DNA of 64,000 nucleotides, from the NCBI RefSeq assembly GCF_004005855.1, contig NZ_SACL01000010.1, positions 62,001 through 126,000 on the forward strand, in the 5' to 3' direction. Source of the DNA: Rhodovarius crocodyli. Its GTDB lineage: Bacteria; Pseudomonadota; Alphaproteobacteria; Acetobacterales; Acetobacteraceae. The notes under the pieces are model-generated. The model ran no database searches and had not been told where the DNA came from. It worked only from the letters and a program-made list of their open reading frames with translations. Shown here piece by piece: positions 6,890 to 15,675 of this stretch; the stretch's first letter is position 1; every line of letters starts with the position of its first letter. Made by a program: the position numbers and the translations under genes.

Positions 6890-8974
6890 ATGGCATCACG
6901 CATCTTCGTCCTGTTGCTGGCCCTGATCGCGGTGCCGGCCGCGGGGGCGGAGCTGCGTGAGCCCCGGATACTGGCCGCATCGCCCCAGCCCGACAGCGCC
7001 TGCGGCCCGGGGCCTGCCATCGGGCTGCTGCTGCGCGAAAGCCTGCGGCCGGATGTCGGTCCCTATGCGGTGGCGCTCTCGGGCTATGGCCAGGGCGCGG
7101 ACCCCGCCGCGGACCGCTATGCCCCCTTCATGCTGCGGCTGGCGGGCGGGCAGCGCGCGCGGATCGCGCTGCGCAACGGGCTGGTCGATGAACCCGCCAA
7201 CCTGCACACCCATGGCCTGTTCACCGCCCCGCGCGCGGAAGCGCCCTGCAATCTGGGCGACTATTCCCTGTTCAACGCCGAGGCCCAGGGCAGGCTCGAT
7301 TACCGCATCGCCCTGCCGGCGCAGCTGCCCGGGGCCTCATTCGGCCGGGCAGAGCGGCACGTGGCCTATCCCCGGGGCCTCGCCTGGTTCCACGCCCATG
7401 TGCATGGCCTGTCACGCGACCAGGTGGCCAACGGCATGGCCGGGCTGATCGCGGTGGGTGACCCGCTGGCCGCCGTGCCGCGTGCGCTGCGTGACGGCAC
7501 GGATGTGCGCCACCTGGTGCTGCGCGACATCCAGCTGACCGTGCCCGACTGCCCGGCAGCGGGCCGCACCCAGGCGGGGCTGGCCTGCGAGCCGGGCCGC
7601 CCGCTGCTGCCCGGCACGCTGCCCGACGGCGCCGCGGTGCCCGCCCGCTTCGGCGTCGCGGGTGCCGAGGATGCGAGCTGGAACCCCTCGCTCTGCGGGG
7701 ATTTCGACAGCCCCGGCGAAGCCCCCGAGGACAGCGTGCTGGGGCCGGGCTTCTGCGCGCGCGCGCAGCAGGCCACCGGCCGCCACGCGGTGTGGCTGTT
7801 CACCGTGAACGGGCAGTGGATGCCCGACATTACCATGGCGCCGGGGCGTCGGATGCTGCTGCGCATCTCCAACTTCTCGCCTTCCGTCACCTACAACATC
7901 GAGATCGGCGCGGAGGGCGGCCCGCCGCTGCCGCTCACGCTGCTGGAAATGGATGGCGGGCTGGCGGGCACCGCCTCGGAACAGCCCGGCCCGGCACGGC
8001 GGGTGATGCTGATGCCCGGCGCGCGGGCCGAGATCCTGCTGGCCGCCCCCGGCCGGCCGCTGCCGCCCGGGCCGCTGCGGCTGCGCACCACCGGCATGGT
8101 CGCCGCCGCCACCGGGGCGGAGGCCGATGTCTGGCCCGCCATGGCGCTGGCCACGCTGCGCGTGCCGCGCCAGGCCCCGCCGCCCGCCCCGCCCGTGCCC
8201 GGCTGGCCCTCCGCCAGGCGAGAGGCCCCGGCGGTCGCCGCCACGCCGCGCCCGGCCTGGCTGCCCGAGAGCTGCTCCATCCTGCCGCCCGGCGAGGGCT
8301 GGCGCCGGCGGATCACCTTCGACATCCGCCGTGGGGAGGAAGGCGAGGCCTTCCTGATGGGCCAGGAGGTGGTGGACCGCGAAGGCCGCCCCTATCCCTG
8401 GGACCCGGCCCAGCCCGCCATCGGGCGCGGCTGGCTGCCGGAACCCTGGCTGGCCCATGGCCGCCATGCGGGCGACCAGCCCCTGCCCGGGCACCGCATC
8501 TGCCCGGTGCGCGGCCGGGGAGAGGTGTGGGAGGTGGTCAATCTCTCCGCCGAGTTCCACAACCTGCACATCCACCAGGGCAGTTTCCGCCCGGCGCGGG
8601 CGGCAGACCCGGGCGCGCCCGCGGGGCTCGGCGACGCCATCCAGGACCCGGACGGCCAGTTCACGCGGCATCTGGGCCAGCTGCTGGATATGGCGGGCAG
8701 CTGGCATGACAGCGTGGCGGTCGCGGCCCGGGCGCCGGGGGGCGAGACGCCGCGCAGCTTCATCTACCTGCCCTTCGCGGCCGCCCAGCAGGAGGGGCTG
8801 TACCCCATTCACTGCCATATCCTGGAACATGAGGATAAGGGCATGATGGCGCTGGTGCAGGTACTGCCCCCGGCGCCCGAGGCCGGTGCCCGGCTGACGG
8901 ACTCCCAACTGCTGGCCATGCTGGCCTCCGGGACCGACGCCCTGCCCGCCATGTGCCTGCCGCTTGCCCGGTGA
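6890..8974 (+). CDS. Multicopper oxidase (laccase/CueO-like), exported
   Basis: A 694-residue exported multicopper oxidase with a Sec signal (MASRIFVLLLALIAVPAAGA). All four copper motifs are intact: HTHG (His106, His108), HAHVH (His168, His170), HNLHIH (His557, His560, His562) and HCHILEH with Met652 as the probable axial ligand of the T1 copper. It should couple one-electron oxidation of a substrate (Cu(I), Mn(II), phenols) to reduction of oxygen to water in the periplasm. It is longer than a typical CueO (about 500 residues), with extended loops between the cupredoxin domains. It is transcribed with dsbA and sits where smc usually follows directly. Confidence 0.9.
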   Translation: MASRIFVLLLALIAVPAAGAELREPRILAASPQPDSACGPGPAIGLLLRESLRPDVGPYAVALSGYGQGADPAADRYAPFMLRLAGGQRARIALRNGLVDEPANLHTHGLFTAPRAEAPCNLGDYSLFNAEAQGRLDYRIALPAQLPGASFGRAERHVAYPRGLAWFHAHVHGLSRDQVANGMAGLIAVGDPLAAVPRALRDGTDVRHLVLRDIQLTVPDCPAAGRTQAGLACEPGRPLLPGTLPDGAAVPARFGVAGAEDASWNPSLCGDFDSPGEAPEDSVLGPGFCARAQQATGRHAVWLFTVNGQWMPDITMAPGRRMLLRISNFSPSVTYNIEIGAEGGPPLPLTLLEMDGGLAGTASEQPGPARRVMLMPGARAEILLAAPGRPLPPGPLRLRTTGMVAAATGAEADVWPAMALATLRVPRQAPPPAPPVPGWPSARREAPAVAATPRPAWLPESCSILPPGEGWRRRITFDIRRGEEGEAFLMGQEVVDREGRPYPWDPAQPAIGRGWLPEPWLAHGRHAGDQPLPGHRICPVRGRGEVWEVVNLSAEFHNLHIHQGSFRPARAADPGAPAGLGDAIQDPDGQFTRHLGQLLDMAGSWHDSVAVAARAPGGETPRSFIYLPFAAAQQEGLYPIHCHILEHEDKGMMALVQVLPPAPEAGARLTDSQLLAMLASGTDALPAMCLPLAR

Positions 8975-9057
8975 TGGACAGCGGCGCCCCTGCCTGATAC
9001 GGCCCCTCTGATGCGCAAGCCTCCACCCCCCGGGCCTGCCTCGGCCCCTGGAGGGGC

Positions 9058-12000
9058 ATGAGCGACACGCCGGACATCGCCGCCGAACCCGCCGAGGAGC
9101 CCCGCCGCCTCTCGGCCCGGCTGGCGCGCATCCGCATCGCGGGGTTCAAGAGCTTCGCTGAATCCACCCTGGTCGAGATCCTGCCGGGGCTGACCGGCAT
9201 CGTCGGGCCCAATGGCTGCGGCAAGTCCAATGTCGTGGAATCCCTGCGCTGGGCCATGGGCGAAAGCTCCGCGCGCTCCCTGCGCGGGGGCGAGATGGAC
9301 GACGTCATCTTCGCCGGCACCTCCACCCGCCCGGCCCGCAACCTGGCCGAGGTGACGATCTTCCTGGAGGACGCGCCCGGCGTGGCGCCAGCGCCGCTGG
9401 AGAAGGAACAGGAGCTGGAGATCACCCGCCGCCTGACGCGCGGCGAGGGCAGCAACTACCGCATCAACGGGCGCGAGGTGCGCCAGCGCGACGTGCAGAC
9501 CATGTTCGCGGACCTCGCCTCCGGCCCGCGCGCCAACGGCATGGTCAGCCAGGGGCGCGTGGCCCAGCTGATCGCGGCCAAGCCCGAGGAACGCCGCACC
9601 GTGCTGGAGGAGGCGGCCGGCATCTCCGGCCTGCGCGCCCGCAAGCATGAGGCCGAGCTGAAGCTGCGCCAGGCGGAGAACAACCTCTCCCGCGCCGACG
9701 ACCTGGTGGCGCAGCTGGAAGCGCAGCAGGAAAACCTGGGCAAGCAGGCCAGGCAGGCCGCGCGCTACCGCAACATCTCGGGCCTGATCCGCGATGCGGA
9801 GGCGGCGCTGCTGGCCTTGCAGGTGGCGCGCGCGGCGCTGGCCCTCGATGTGGCGGAAAAGGCCGCCGCCGAGGCCCGCGCCACCACGAAATCTGCCGAG
9901 GCCGAGGCCGAACGCTCCACCATCGCGCATTACGAGGCCGAGCAGGCCATCCCCGCCCCGCGCGCGGCCGAGGCCGACGCCCGCACCGCCCTGGAGCGCC
10001 GCCGGATCGAGGCCGAGGGTGTCGAGGCCGCCCTGGCCCGCGCCGTGGCCGCGCTGGAGGGCGCGACCGGCAGCGCGGCCCAGATCGCCGCCGACCTGGC
10101 CCATGCCCAGGCGGTGGAGGAGGACGCGCGCGGCAACGAGACGCGTCTGGCACGCGAGGATGGCGGGCTGGCCAGCGCCGAGGCCGCCCTGCCCGGCCGG
10201 CTGGCCGAAACCGAAAGCCTGCTGTCCGCTGCCGAAACCGAGGCTCGCGCGCGGGAAACCGCGACCGAGACCGCCACCCAGCACGCCGCCGAGGCCGCCG
10301 CCCAGGCCAACCAGGTGGCCTCCGAACTCGCCTTCGCCGAGCAGCGCCATGCACGGCTGGCCGAACAGTCCCAGCGGCTTGCCACCGAGCATGCCGCCGC
10401 CGAGGCGGCCGCCGTGCCGCCGGAGGCCGTCGAGGCCGCGGCCGGTGCCGTCACCACGGCCGAAACCCGCCTGACCGACAGCCGCGCCGCGCTGGAGGCC
10501 GCCGAGGCACAGCGCTTGGCCACCGCTGCCGCGCTCGCCGAGGCCGCCCGCGCCGCCACCGAGGCCGCCGCCGCCGAGGCCCGCGCCCGGCGCGATGTCG
10601 ATGCCGCGCAGTCCCGCACCCGGCGCGGCGCGGAGCAGCTGGCCCAGATCACCGCCCAGCATGACGCGGCCCTGCGCGGCCGGCTCGCGCCCGAGGCGCT
10701 GGCGGCCGCTGAGGCCGCGCAGGCCCGTGCCGACAGCGCCGCCGAGGAAGCCGGCCGGGCGCTCTCGGCCGCCACCGCCCGCCGCAGCAGCGCGGCCGAG
10801 GCACTGGCGGAAGCCCGGCGCGCGGCGAATGAGGCCGAGGCCGCCAGTGCCCGCATCGCCGCCGAGGCCGAGGGCATCGCCGCCCTGCTGAAAGGCGGCG
10901 GCGAGAAGCAGGAAGCGCCGATCCTGGACGCGATCTCGGTGCCGGAGGGGCTGGAAGCGGCGCTCGGCGCGGCGCTGGGCGATGCGCTGGAATCAGGCCG
11001 CGACCCCGCCGCCGCGCGGTTCTGGCGCAGCCTGCCGGCCCTGGCCCAGCCCCCCGCCCTGCCCGCCGGCGCCACGCCGCTGGCCGGCCTGGTACAGGCG
11101 CCGCCCGAACTGGCCCGCGCCCTGTCGCAGATCGGGCTGGTCGAGGCCGAGGGCGCCTCGCTGCAAGCCGCGCTTGCCCCTGGCCAGGCGCTGGTGGACC
11201 GCGGCGGCCGGCTGTGGCGCTGGGATGGCCATACCCTGGCCAAGGGCGGCGCGAATGCCGGCGCGGCCCGGCTGCAGCAATTGGCCCGCCTGCGCACCGC
11301 CGAGGCCCGGCTGGGCAGCGCGCGAGAAGCCGCCCGCACCGCGCTCGCGGCCCGCGAGGCCGCCCAGCGCGAGGAAGCCACCGCGCTTGCCGCCGAGGGC
11401 GAGGCCCGCCGGGCCCGCGACGCCGCCGACACCAGCGCCCGCGACGCCCGCCGCGCCGCCGCCGACCTCGCGGCCCGCCACGCCGCCGCCGAAGGGCGCA
11501 TCGCCGCGCTGGCGCCCCAGCTCTCGCGTCTCTCGGCCGAGCAGAAGGAGGCGGAGGCCGCCGAGGCCGCCGCGCGCGCGGCCCATTCCGCCCTGCCCGA
11601 CACCCCCGTGCTGGTCGCCCGCCGTGCCGAGGCCGAGGGCGCGGCCCGCGCCGCAGAGGCCGCCGAGCGCGCCGCCCGCGATGCCCGCCGCAGCGCCGAG
11701 ACCGCGCTGGAACAGGCCCGCTCCCAGCAGGCGGCGCTGACCAGCCGCGCGGCGGCGGCCACCGCGCGCCTGTCGGGCCTTGCCCCGCAGCGTGAGCGCT
11801 TGGCGCAGGAGCTGGCCGATTCCGATGCGGCGCTGGCCAAGGCCCGCGCCCAGCGCGCGGCCCTCCCGGATCTGGCCTTGGCGCGCGAAGGGGTGGAGGC
11901 CGCCCGCCGCGCGCTTTCCGAGGCCCGCACCGAGGAGAACCGCCACCGCGCCGATCGCGCCGCCCTGCTGGCCGAGCGCGACCGCCTGGCGGAGCGCCGC

Positions 12001-13098
12001 CGCGCCGCCGCCGAGGAACGCACCCAATGGGCCACGCGGCGCGCCGATGCCGCCGGCCGGGTCGCCGCTCTGGTCAGCCGTGCCGAGGCGGCGCGGGCCG
12101 AGGTCGAGCGCCTCTCCGAAGCCCCTGCCACCGCCGAGGCCGACCGCGCCGCCGCCGCGCGCCGCCTGTCGGAGGCCGAGGCGACCCATGCCGCCGCTGC
12201 CTCGGCGCTGGCCGCCGCCGAGACCCGCCTGCGTGACGCGCAGGAAGCCCGCCGCCTGGCCGATTCCCGCTTCGCCGCCGCGCGCGAGGGCCAGCTGCGC
12301 ACCGAGGCCGCAGAAGAAGCCGCCCGCACGGCGGCCATCGCCCTGGCCGCCCGTGTGACCGAGCGCCTGGGCGAGGACGCCACCCTGCCGGAGCCCGCTG
12401 AAGCGCCCGGCGAGGTCGCCGAGGACCGCGCCCGCCGCAAGCTCGACCGCCTGACGCGCGAGCGCGACGAGATGGGCCCCGTGAACCTGCGCGCCGAGAT
12501 CGAGCTGGAGGAGGTCGCGACCCGCATCGCCGATGTGGCACGCGAACGCGAGGAGATCGGCGCCGCCATCGCCAAGCTGCGCGGTACCATCGGCCATCTG
12601 AACCGCGACGCGCGGGAACGGCTGAAGGCCGTGTTCGACCGCGTGGACAATGAGTTCCGCACCCTGTTCACCCGGCTGTTCAACGGCGGCCGGGCCCACA
12701 TCGCGCTGGTCGGCAATGAGGACCCGCTGGAAGCCGGGCTCGAGATCTATGCCGAGCCGCCGGGCAAGAAGCTCTCGGCGCTGTCGCTGCTCTCGGGCGG
12801 TGAGCAGGCGCTGACCGCCTTGTCGCTCATCTTTGCCGTGTTCCGCTGCCAGCCCGCGCCTGTCTGCGTGCTGGACGAGGTGGATGCGCCGCTGGACGAT
12901 GCGAATGTGGAGCGCCTGTGCGACCTGCTGGACGCGATGGCGGAGGACGGCAAGACGCGCTTCCTGGTCATCACCCACCACGCGCTGACCATGGCGCGCA
13001 TGCACCGGCTCTATGGCGTGACGATGCAGGAACGCGGGGTGTCGCGGCTGCTGAGTGTGGATCTGGGGGCGGCGGTGGCGATGGTGGAAGAAGGGTAA
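9058..13098 (+). CDS. smc: Chromosome segregation protein SMC
   Basis: The structural ATPase of bacterial condensin, 1346 residues. Walker A is GPNGCGKS (50-57), the ABC signature LLSGGEQ (1244-1250) and Walker B VCVLDEVDAP (Asp1273-Glu1274). Two long Ala/Glu/Arg-rich coiled-coil arms flank a hinge at roughly residues 613-740. It is about 150 residues longer than classic SMC, mainly in the alanine-rich arms, and the hinge is weakly conserved. GGAGGGG precedes the ATG. ScpA and ScpB are not in the window. Transcription ends in element A2. Confidence 0.97.
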   Translation: MSDTPDIAAEPAEEPRRLSARLARIRIAGFKSFAESTLVEILPGLTGIVGPNGCGKSNVVESLRWAMGESSARSLRGGEMDDVIFAGTSTRPARNLAEVTIFLEDAPGVAPAPLEKEQELEITRRLTRGEGSNYRINGREVRQRDVQTMFADLASGPRANGMVSQGRVAQLIAAKPEERRTVLEEAAGISGLRARKHEAELKLRQAENNLSRADDLVAQLEAQQENLGKQARQAARYRNISGLIRDAEAALLALQVARAALALDVAEKAAAEARATTKSAEAEAERSTIAHYEAEQAIPAPRAAEADARTALERRRIEAEGVEAALARAVAALEGATGSAAQIAADLAHAQAVEEDARGNETRLAREDGGLASAEAALPGRLAETESLLSAAETEARARETATETATQHAAEAAAQANQVASELAFAEQRHARLAEQSQRLATEHAAAEAAAVPPEAVEAAAGAVTTAETRLTDSRAALEAAEAQRLATAAALAEAARAATEAAAAEARARRDVDAAQSRTRRGAEQLAQITAQHDAALRGRLAPEALAAAEAAQARADSAAEEAGRALSAATARRSSAAEALAEARRAANEAEAASARIAAEAEGIAALLKGGGEKQEAPILDAISVPEGLEAALGAALGDALESGRDPAAARFWRSLPALAQPPALPAGATPLAGLVQAPPELARALSQIGLVEAEGASLQAALAPGQALVDRGGRLWRWDGHTLAKGGANAGAARLQQLARLRTAEARLGSAREAARTALAAREAAQREEATALAAEGEARRARDAADTSARDARRAAADLAARHAAAEGRIAALAPQLSRLSAEQKEAEAAEAAARAAHSALPDTPVLVARRAEAEGAARAAEAAERAARDARRSAETALEQARSQQAALTSRAAAATARLSGLAPQRERLAQELADSDAALAKARAQRAALPDLALAREGVEAARRALSEARTEENRHRADRAALLAERDRLAERRRAAAEERTQWATRRADAAGRVAALVSRAEAARAEVERLSEAPATAEADRAAAARRLSEAEATHAAAASALAAAETRLRDAQEARRLADSRFAAAREGQLRTEAAEEAARTAAIALAARVTERLGEDATLPEPAEAPGEVAEDRARRKLDRLTRERDEMGPVNLRAEIELEEVATRIADVAREREEIGAAIAKLRGTIGHLNRDARERLKAVFDRVDNEFRTLFTRLFNGGRAHIALVGNEDPLEAGLEIYAEPPGKKLSALSLLSGGEQALTALSLIFAVFRCQPAPVCVLDEVDAPLDDANVERLCDLLDAMAEDGKTRFLVITHHALTMARMHRLYGVTMQERGVSRLLSVDLGAAVAMVEEG

Positions 13099-13192
13099 GG
13101 ATCTTCTTTTTCTGTAGAAAAAGAAGCAAAAAGACTTTTGTAAGTTTTAACTACCAGAAATTTTTTGGTTCTTTTTTATAAAAAAGAACATT
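13099..13192. repeat. Family A palindromic element, copy A2 (convergent junction)
   Basis: The element fills the gap between convergent smc and comM. Hairpin CTTCTTTTTCT-GT-AGAAAAAGAAG (13103-13126) and inverted repeat GTTCTTTTTT-AT-AAAAAAGAAC (13168-13189) are both perfect. Between them is an AT-rich linker (CAAAAAGACTTTTG on the left, TTTTTTGG on the right) with no GC-rich core, so this copy looks like the empty form of the element. It probably terminates both genes. Confidence 0.88.
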
Positions 13193-14656
13193 TCAACGCC
13201 TGAGCCGAAAACTCAGCGCCTCCGCCACATGCACCCGCTCTATACTGTCGCTACCCGCCAGGTCCGCAATGCTGCGCGCCACCCTGATCGCGCGCAGGAA
13301 GCCACGCGTGGAAAGGCGCAGCTTCTCGGCCGCCGTCTCGGCCAGGGTGCGGGCGGCGTCGGTCAGGGTGGCCTCGGCGGGCACCGCGCCGCGTCCGGCC
13401 GCCGCCGCCCGGGCCCCGGCCACGCGCGCCGCCACCACCGCGCTGGTCTCGCCGCGCGGCGCGCGGGAGAGCTCGGCATGGGCGATGGGTTGCACCTCGA
13501 TGGAAATGTCCATGCGGTCCAGCAGCGGGCCCGACAGGCGCGACAGGTAGTCCTCGCCGCAGCGCGGGGCCTTGTTGCACTCGCGCGATGGGTCGCCCAG
13601 ATAGCCGCAGCGGCAGGGGTTCATGGCCGCGATGCACTGGAAGCGCGCGGGCCAGGTGACATGGGCGCTGGCGCGGGCGATGCGCGCCTCGCCGCTTTCC
13701 ATGGGCTGGCGCAATGCCTCCAGCGCGGGGCGCGCGAATTCGGGCCATTCGTCCAGGAACAGCACGCCGTGATGGGCCAGGCTGATCTCACCGGGGCGGG
13801 CGCGCGGCCCGCCGCCGACAAGGGCCGGCTGGCTGGCCGAATGATGTGGCGCGCGGAAAGGCGGGCGCTGCAGCAGCCGGCCATCCCGCAACAGCCCGGC
13901 CACGGAATAGACCAGCGAGACCTCCAGCGCCTGGGCCGCGGTCAGCGGCGGCAGCAGCCCGGACAGGCGCGCCGCCAGCATCGATTTGCCGGAGCCGGGC
14001 GGCCCCTGCATCAGCATGTTGTGGCTGCCCGCGGCCGCTACCTCCAGCGCGCGCTTGGCGGTCTCCTGGCCGATCACCTCCGACAGGCAGGCCACGGCTT
14101 CCGGCGCGCCGCCCAGCACCGGCGGCGCGGGCGGCTCCAGCGCCTGGGTGCCGCGCAGGTGGTTCAGCAACTGCATCAGGTCGGCGGGCGCCAGCACCGT
14201 GACGCGCCCCGCCCAGGCGGCCTCGGGCCCCTGCGCCTCGGGGCAGATCAGCCCGAGTTCCCGCTGCGAGGCACCGAGGGCTGCCGCCAAAACGCCCGCC
14301 ACCGGCTGGATGGAGCCGTCCAGCGCCAGCTCGCCCATCGCCGCGAAGCCGCCCAGCTCCTCGACGGGCACCACCTCCATCGCGGCCAGCACGGCCAGCG
14401 CGATCGGCAGGTCGTAGTGGCTTCCTTCCTTGACCAGGTCGGCGGGCGCCAGGTTCACCAGGATGCGCTTGGGCGGCAGTGAGAGGCCAAGCGCGGTCAG
14501 CGCGGCGCGCACCCGTTCCCGGCTCTCCGTCACGGCCTTGTCGGCCAGCCCCACCATCAGGAAGGCGGGCAGCCCGGAGGAGATCTGGACCTGGACTTCC
14601 ACGGGCACGGGGTCGATCCCGGCAAAGGCGAAGGTGGTGATCCGGGCCGCGCTCAT
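13193..14656 (-). CDS. comM: YifB/ComM-family Mg-chelatase-like AAA ATPase
   Basis: A 487-residue protein with an N-terminal Lon-protease-like domain (ITTFAFAGIDPVPVEVQVQ), a Mg-chelatase AAA module with Walker A GPPGSGKS (218-225), Walker B HGVLFLDEWPEF, and a C-terminal extension. The zinc-ribbon-like CRCGYLGDPSRECNKAPRCG is typical of the family. ComM is a hexameric branch-migration helicase that helps integrate transforming DNA in naturally competent bacteria; in others its role is unclear. An AGGA site lies five bases before the ATG. No other competence genes are visible. Confidence 0.92.
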   Translation of the reverse strand: MSAARITTFAFAGIDPVPVEVQVQISSGLPAFLMVGLADKAVTESRERVRAALTALGLSLPPKRILVNLAPADLVKEGSHYDLPIALAVLAAMEVVPVEELGGFAAMGELALDGSIQPVAGVLAAALGASQRELGLICPEAQGPEAAWAGRVTVLAPADLMQLLNHLRGTQALEPPAPPVLGGAPEAVACLSEVIGQETAKRALEVAAAGSHNMLMQGPPGSGKSMLAARLSGLLPPLTAAQALEVSLVYSVAGLLRDGRLLQRPPFRAPHHSASQPALVGGGPRARPGEISLAHHGVLFLDEWPEFARPALEALRQPMESGEARIARASAHVTWPARFQCIAAMNPCRCGYLGDPSRECNKAPRCGEDYLSRLSGPLLDRMDISIEVQPIAHAELSRAPRGETSAVVAARVAGARAAAAGRGAVPAEATLTDAARTLAETAAEKLRLSTRGFLRAIRVARSIADLAGSDSIERVHVAEALSFRLRR

Positions 14657-14743
14657 GAAATCCTGATAACGTTCGTCAATTCGGCCATGGTGCAGCGCCC
14701 CCAGCCCTCGCACAAGCGTGAGGGGCATGGCATGCGCTGATCC

Positions 14744-15511
14744 ATGAGCCGCAGCCTCGCCCGCACCCTGCACCGCATCGCCCGGCTGGCCACTGCGCCA
14801 TTGCGGCAGGCGCGCCGGGCCTCGACCCTGGCGCTGCTGCACGAGGCGACTTTGCAGCGGGTGGAAGTGCCGAGCAGTGCCGGCCCGCTCACGATCATCT
14901 GCCCCAGCAACCGGTCGCTGCATGACCCCTATGGCTTCGGCCGGGATGAGCCCGAGACGGTGGCCTGGATCGAGAGCCTGCCCGCCGACGCGGTGCTGTG
15001 GGACATCGGGGCGAATGTCGGCCTCTACACGGTGTTCGCCGGCAGGCGCGGCCTGCGGGTGCTGGCCTTCGAGCCCTCGGCCCAGTCCTTCGCGGCCATG
15101 CAGCGCAACCTGGAGGCCAACGGGCTGGACGGCGTGGTGGAGGCCTATTGCCTCGCGCTCGACGCGACACCGGGCCTGGCGCGGCTGGCCATGCATGCCA
15201 GCGAGGCCGGGCACGCCATGCACGGCATCCGCGGGGTGCAAGGCGCGCGCTTCAGCCAGGCGGTTCCCGCCATCAGCGTGGACGGCTTCGTGCTGGGCTT
15301 CGGCGCCACGCCGCCCACCCACATCAAGCTGGACGTGGACGGCATCGAGCCCGCCGTGCTGGAGGGCGCGCGGGAAATGCTGCTGCGCCATGTGCGGGAA
15401 GTGCTGGTGGAGTTGGAGGGCGAGAACCAGCGCCTGGTGCCCGGCTACCTGGCCTCGCTCGGCTTCAATGAGGTGCCGGGCGAGGGCCGCAACCGGCTGT
15501 TCCGCCGCTAG
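14744..15511 (+). CDS. FkbM-family SAM-dependent methyltransferase
   Basis: A 255-residue protein with SAM-binding motif VLWDIGANVGLYTV, an acidic second motif LAFEPSAQSF and the FkbM hallmark HIKLDVDGIEPAVLEGA. FkbM enzymes methylate hydroxyl groups of sugars, polyketides or lipids. It is divergent from comM (87 bases) and not tightly linked to the next gene. A role in surface glycan methylation would fit the glycan genes near 47-56 kb, but that is inference. Confidence 0.88.
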   Translation: MSRSLARTLHRIARLATAPLRQARRASTLALLHEATLQRVEVPSSAGPLTIICPSNRSLHDPYGFGRDEPETVAWIESLPADAVLWDIGANVGLYTVFAGRRGLRVLAFEPSAQSFAAMQRNLEANGLDGVVEAYCLALDATPGLARLAMHASEAGHAMHGIRGVQGARFSQAVPAISVDGFVLGFGATPPTHIKLDVDGIEPAVLEGAREMLLRHVREVLVELEGENQRLVPGYLASLGFNEVPGEGRNRLFRR

Positions 15512-15551
15512 GCGCGTTTCCCATCATTCGCTTAGCTTCGAACAAAAGCGA

Positions 15552-15579
15552 TTGACTCGTCACAGACAGGTTTCACTAT
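15552..15579 (+). promoter_or_regulatory. Probable sigma-70 promoter
   Basis: TTGACT at 15552-15557 and CACTAT at 15574-15579 are separated by 16 bases in an AT-richer stretch ahead of the ABC receptor gene. A GCCGGG/CCCGGC hairpin (15586-15605) follows in the leader. The fit to consensus is good at -35 and moderate at -10. Confidence 0.45.
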
Positions 15580-15675
15580 GACCGCGCCGGGGGAAACATC
15601 CCGGCATGGGGTCGCGCAGTAGCAGGGCATCACCCACACCGATCCGGGCACCGGGCCTGGACGCGGAGGTTCCCG

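Noticed and set aside
9930-12716. A 928-codon open frame on the minus strand inside smc
   Set aside because: Its product is a monotonous Ala/Ser/Arg-rich string with no domain, produced by the GC-rich codons of the SMC coiled coil on the other strand.
15586-15605. GCCGGG/CCCGGC hairpin as a riboswitch
   Set aside because: It is a single short stem with no conserved aptamer features.
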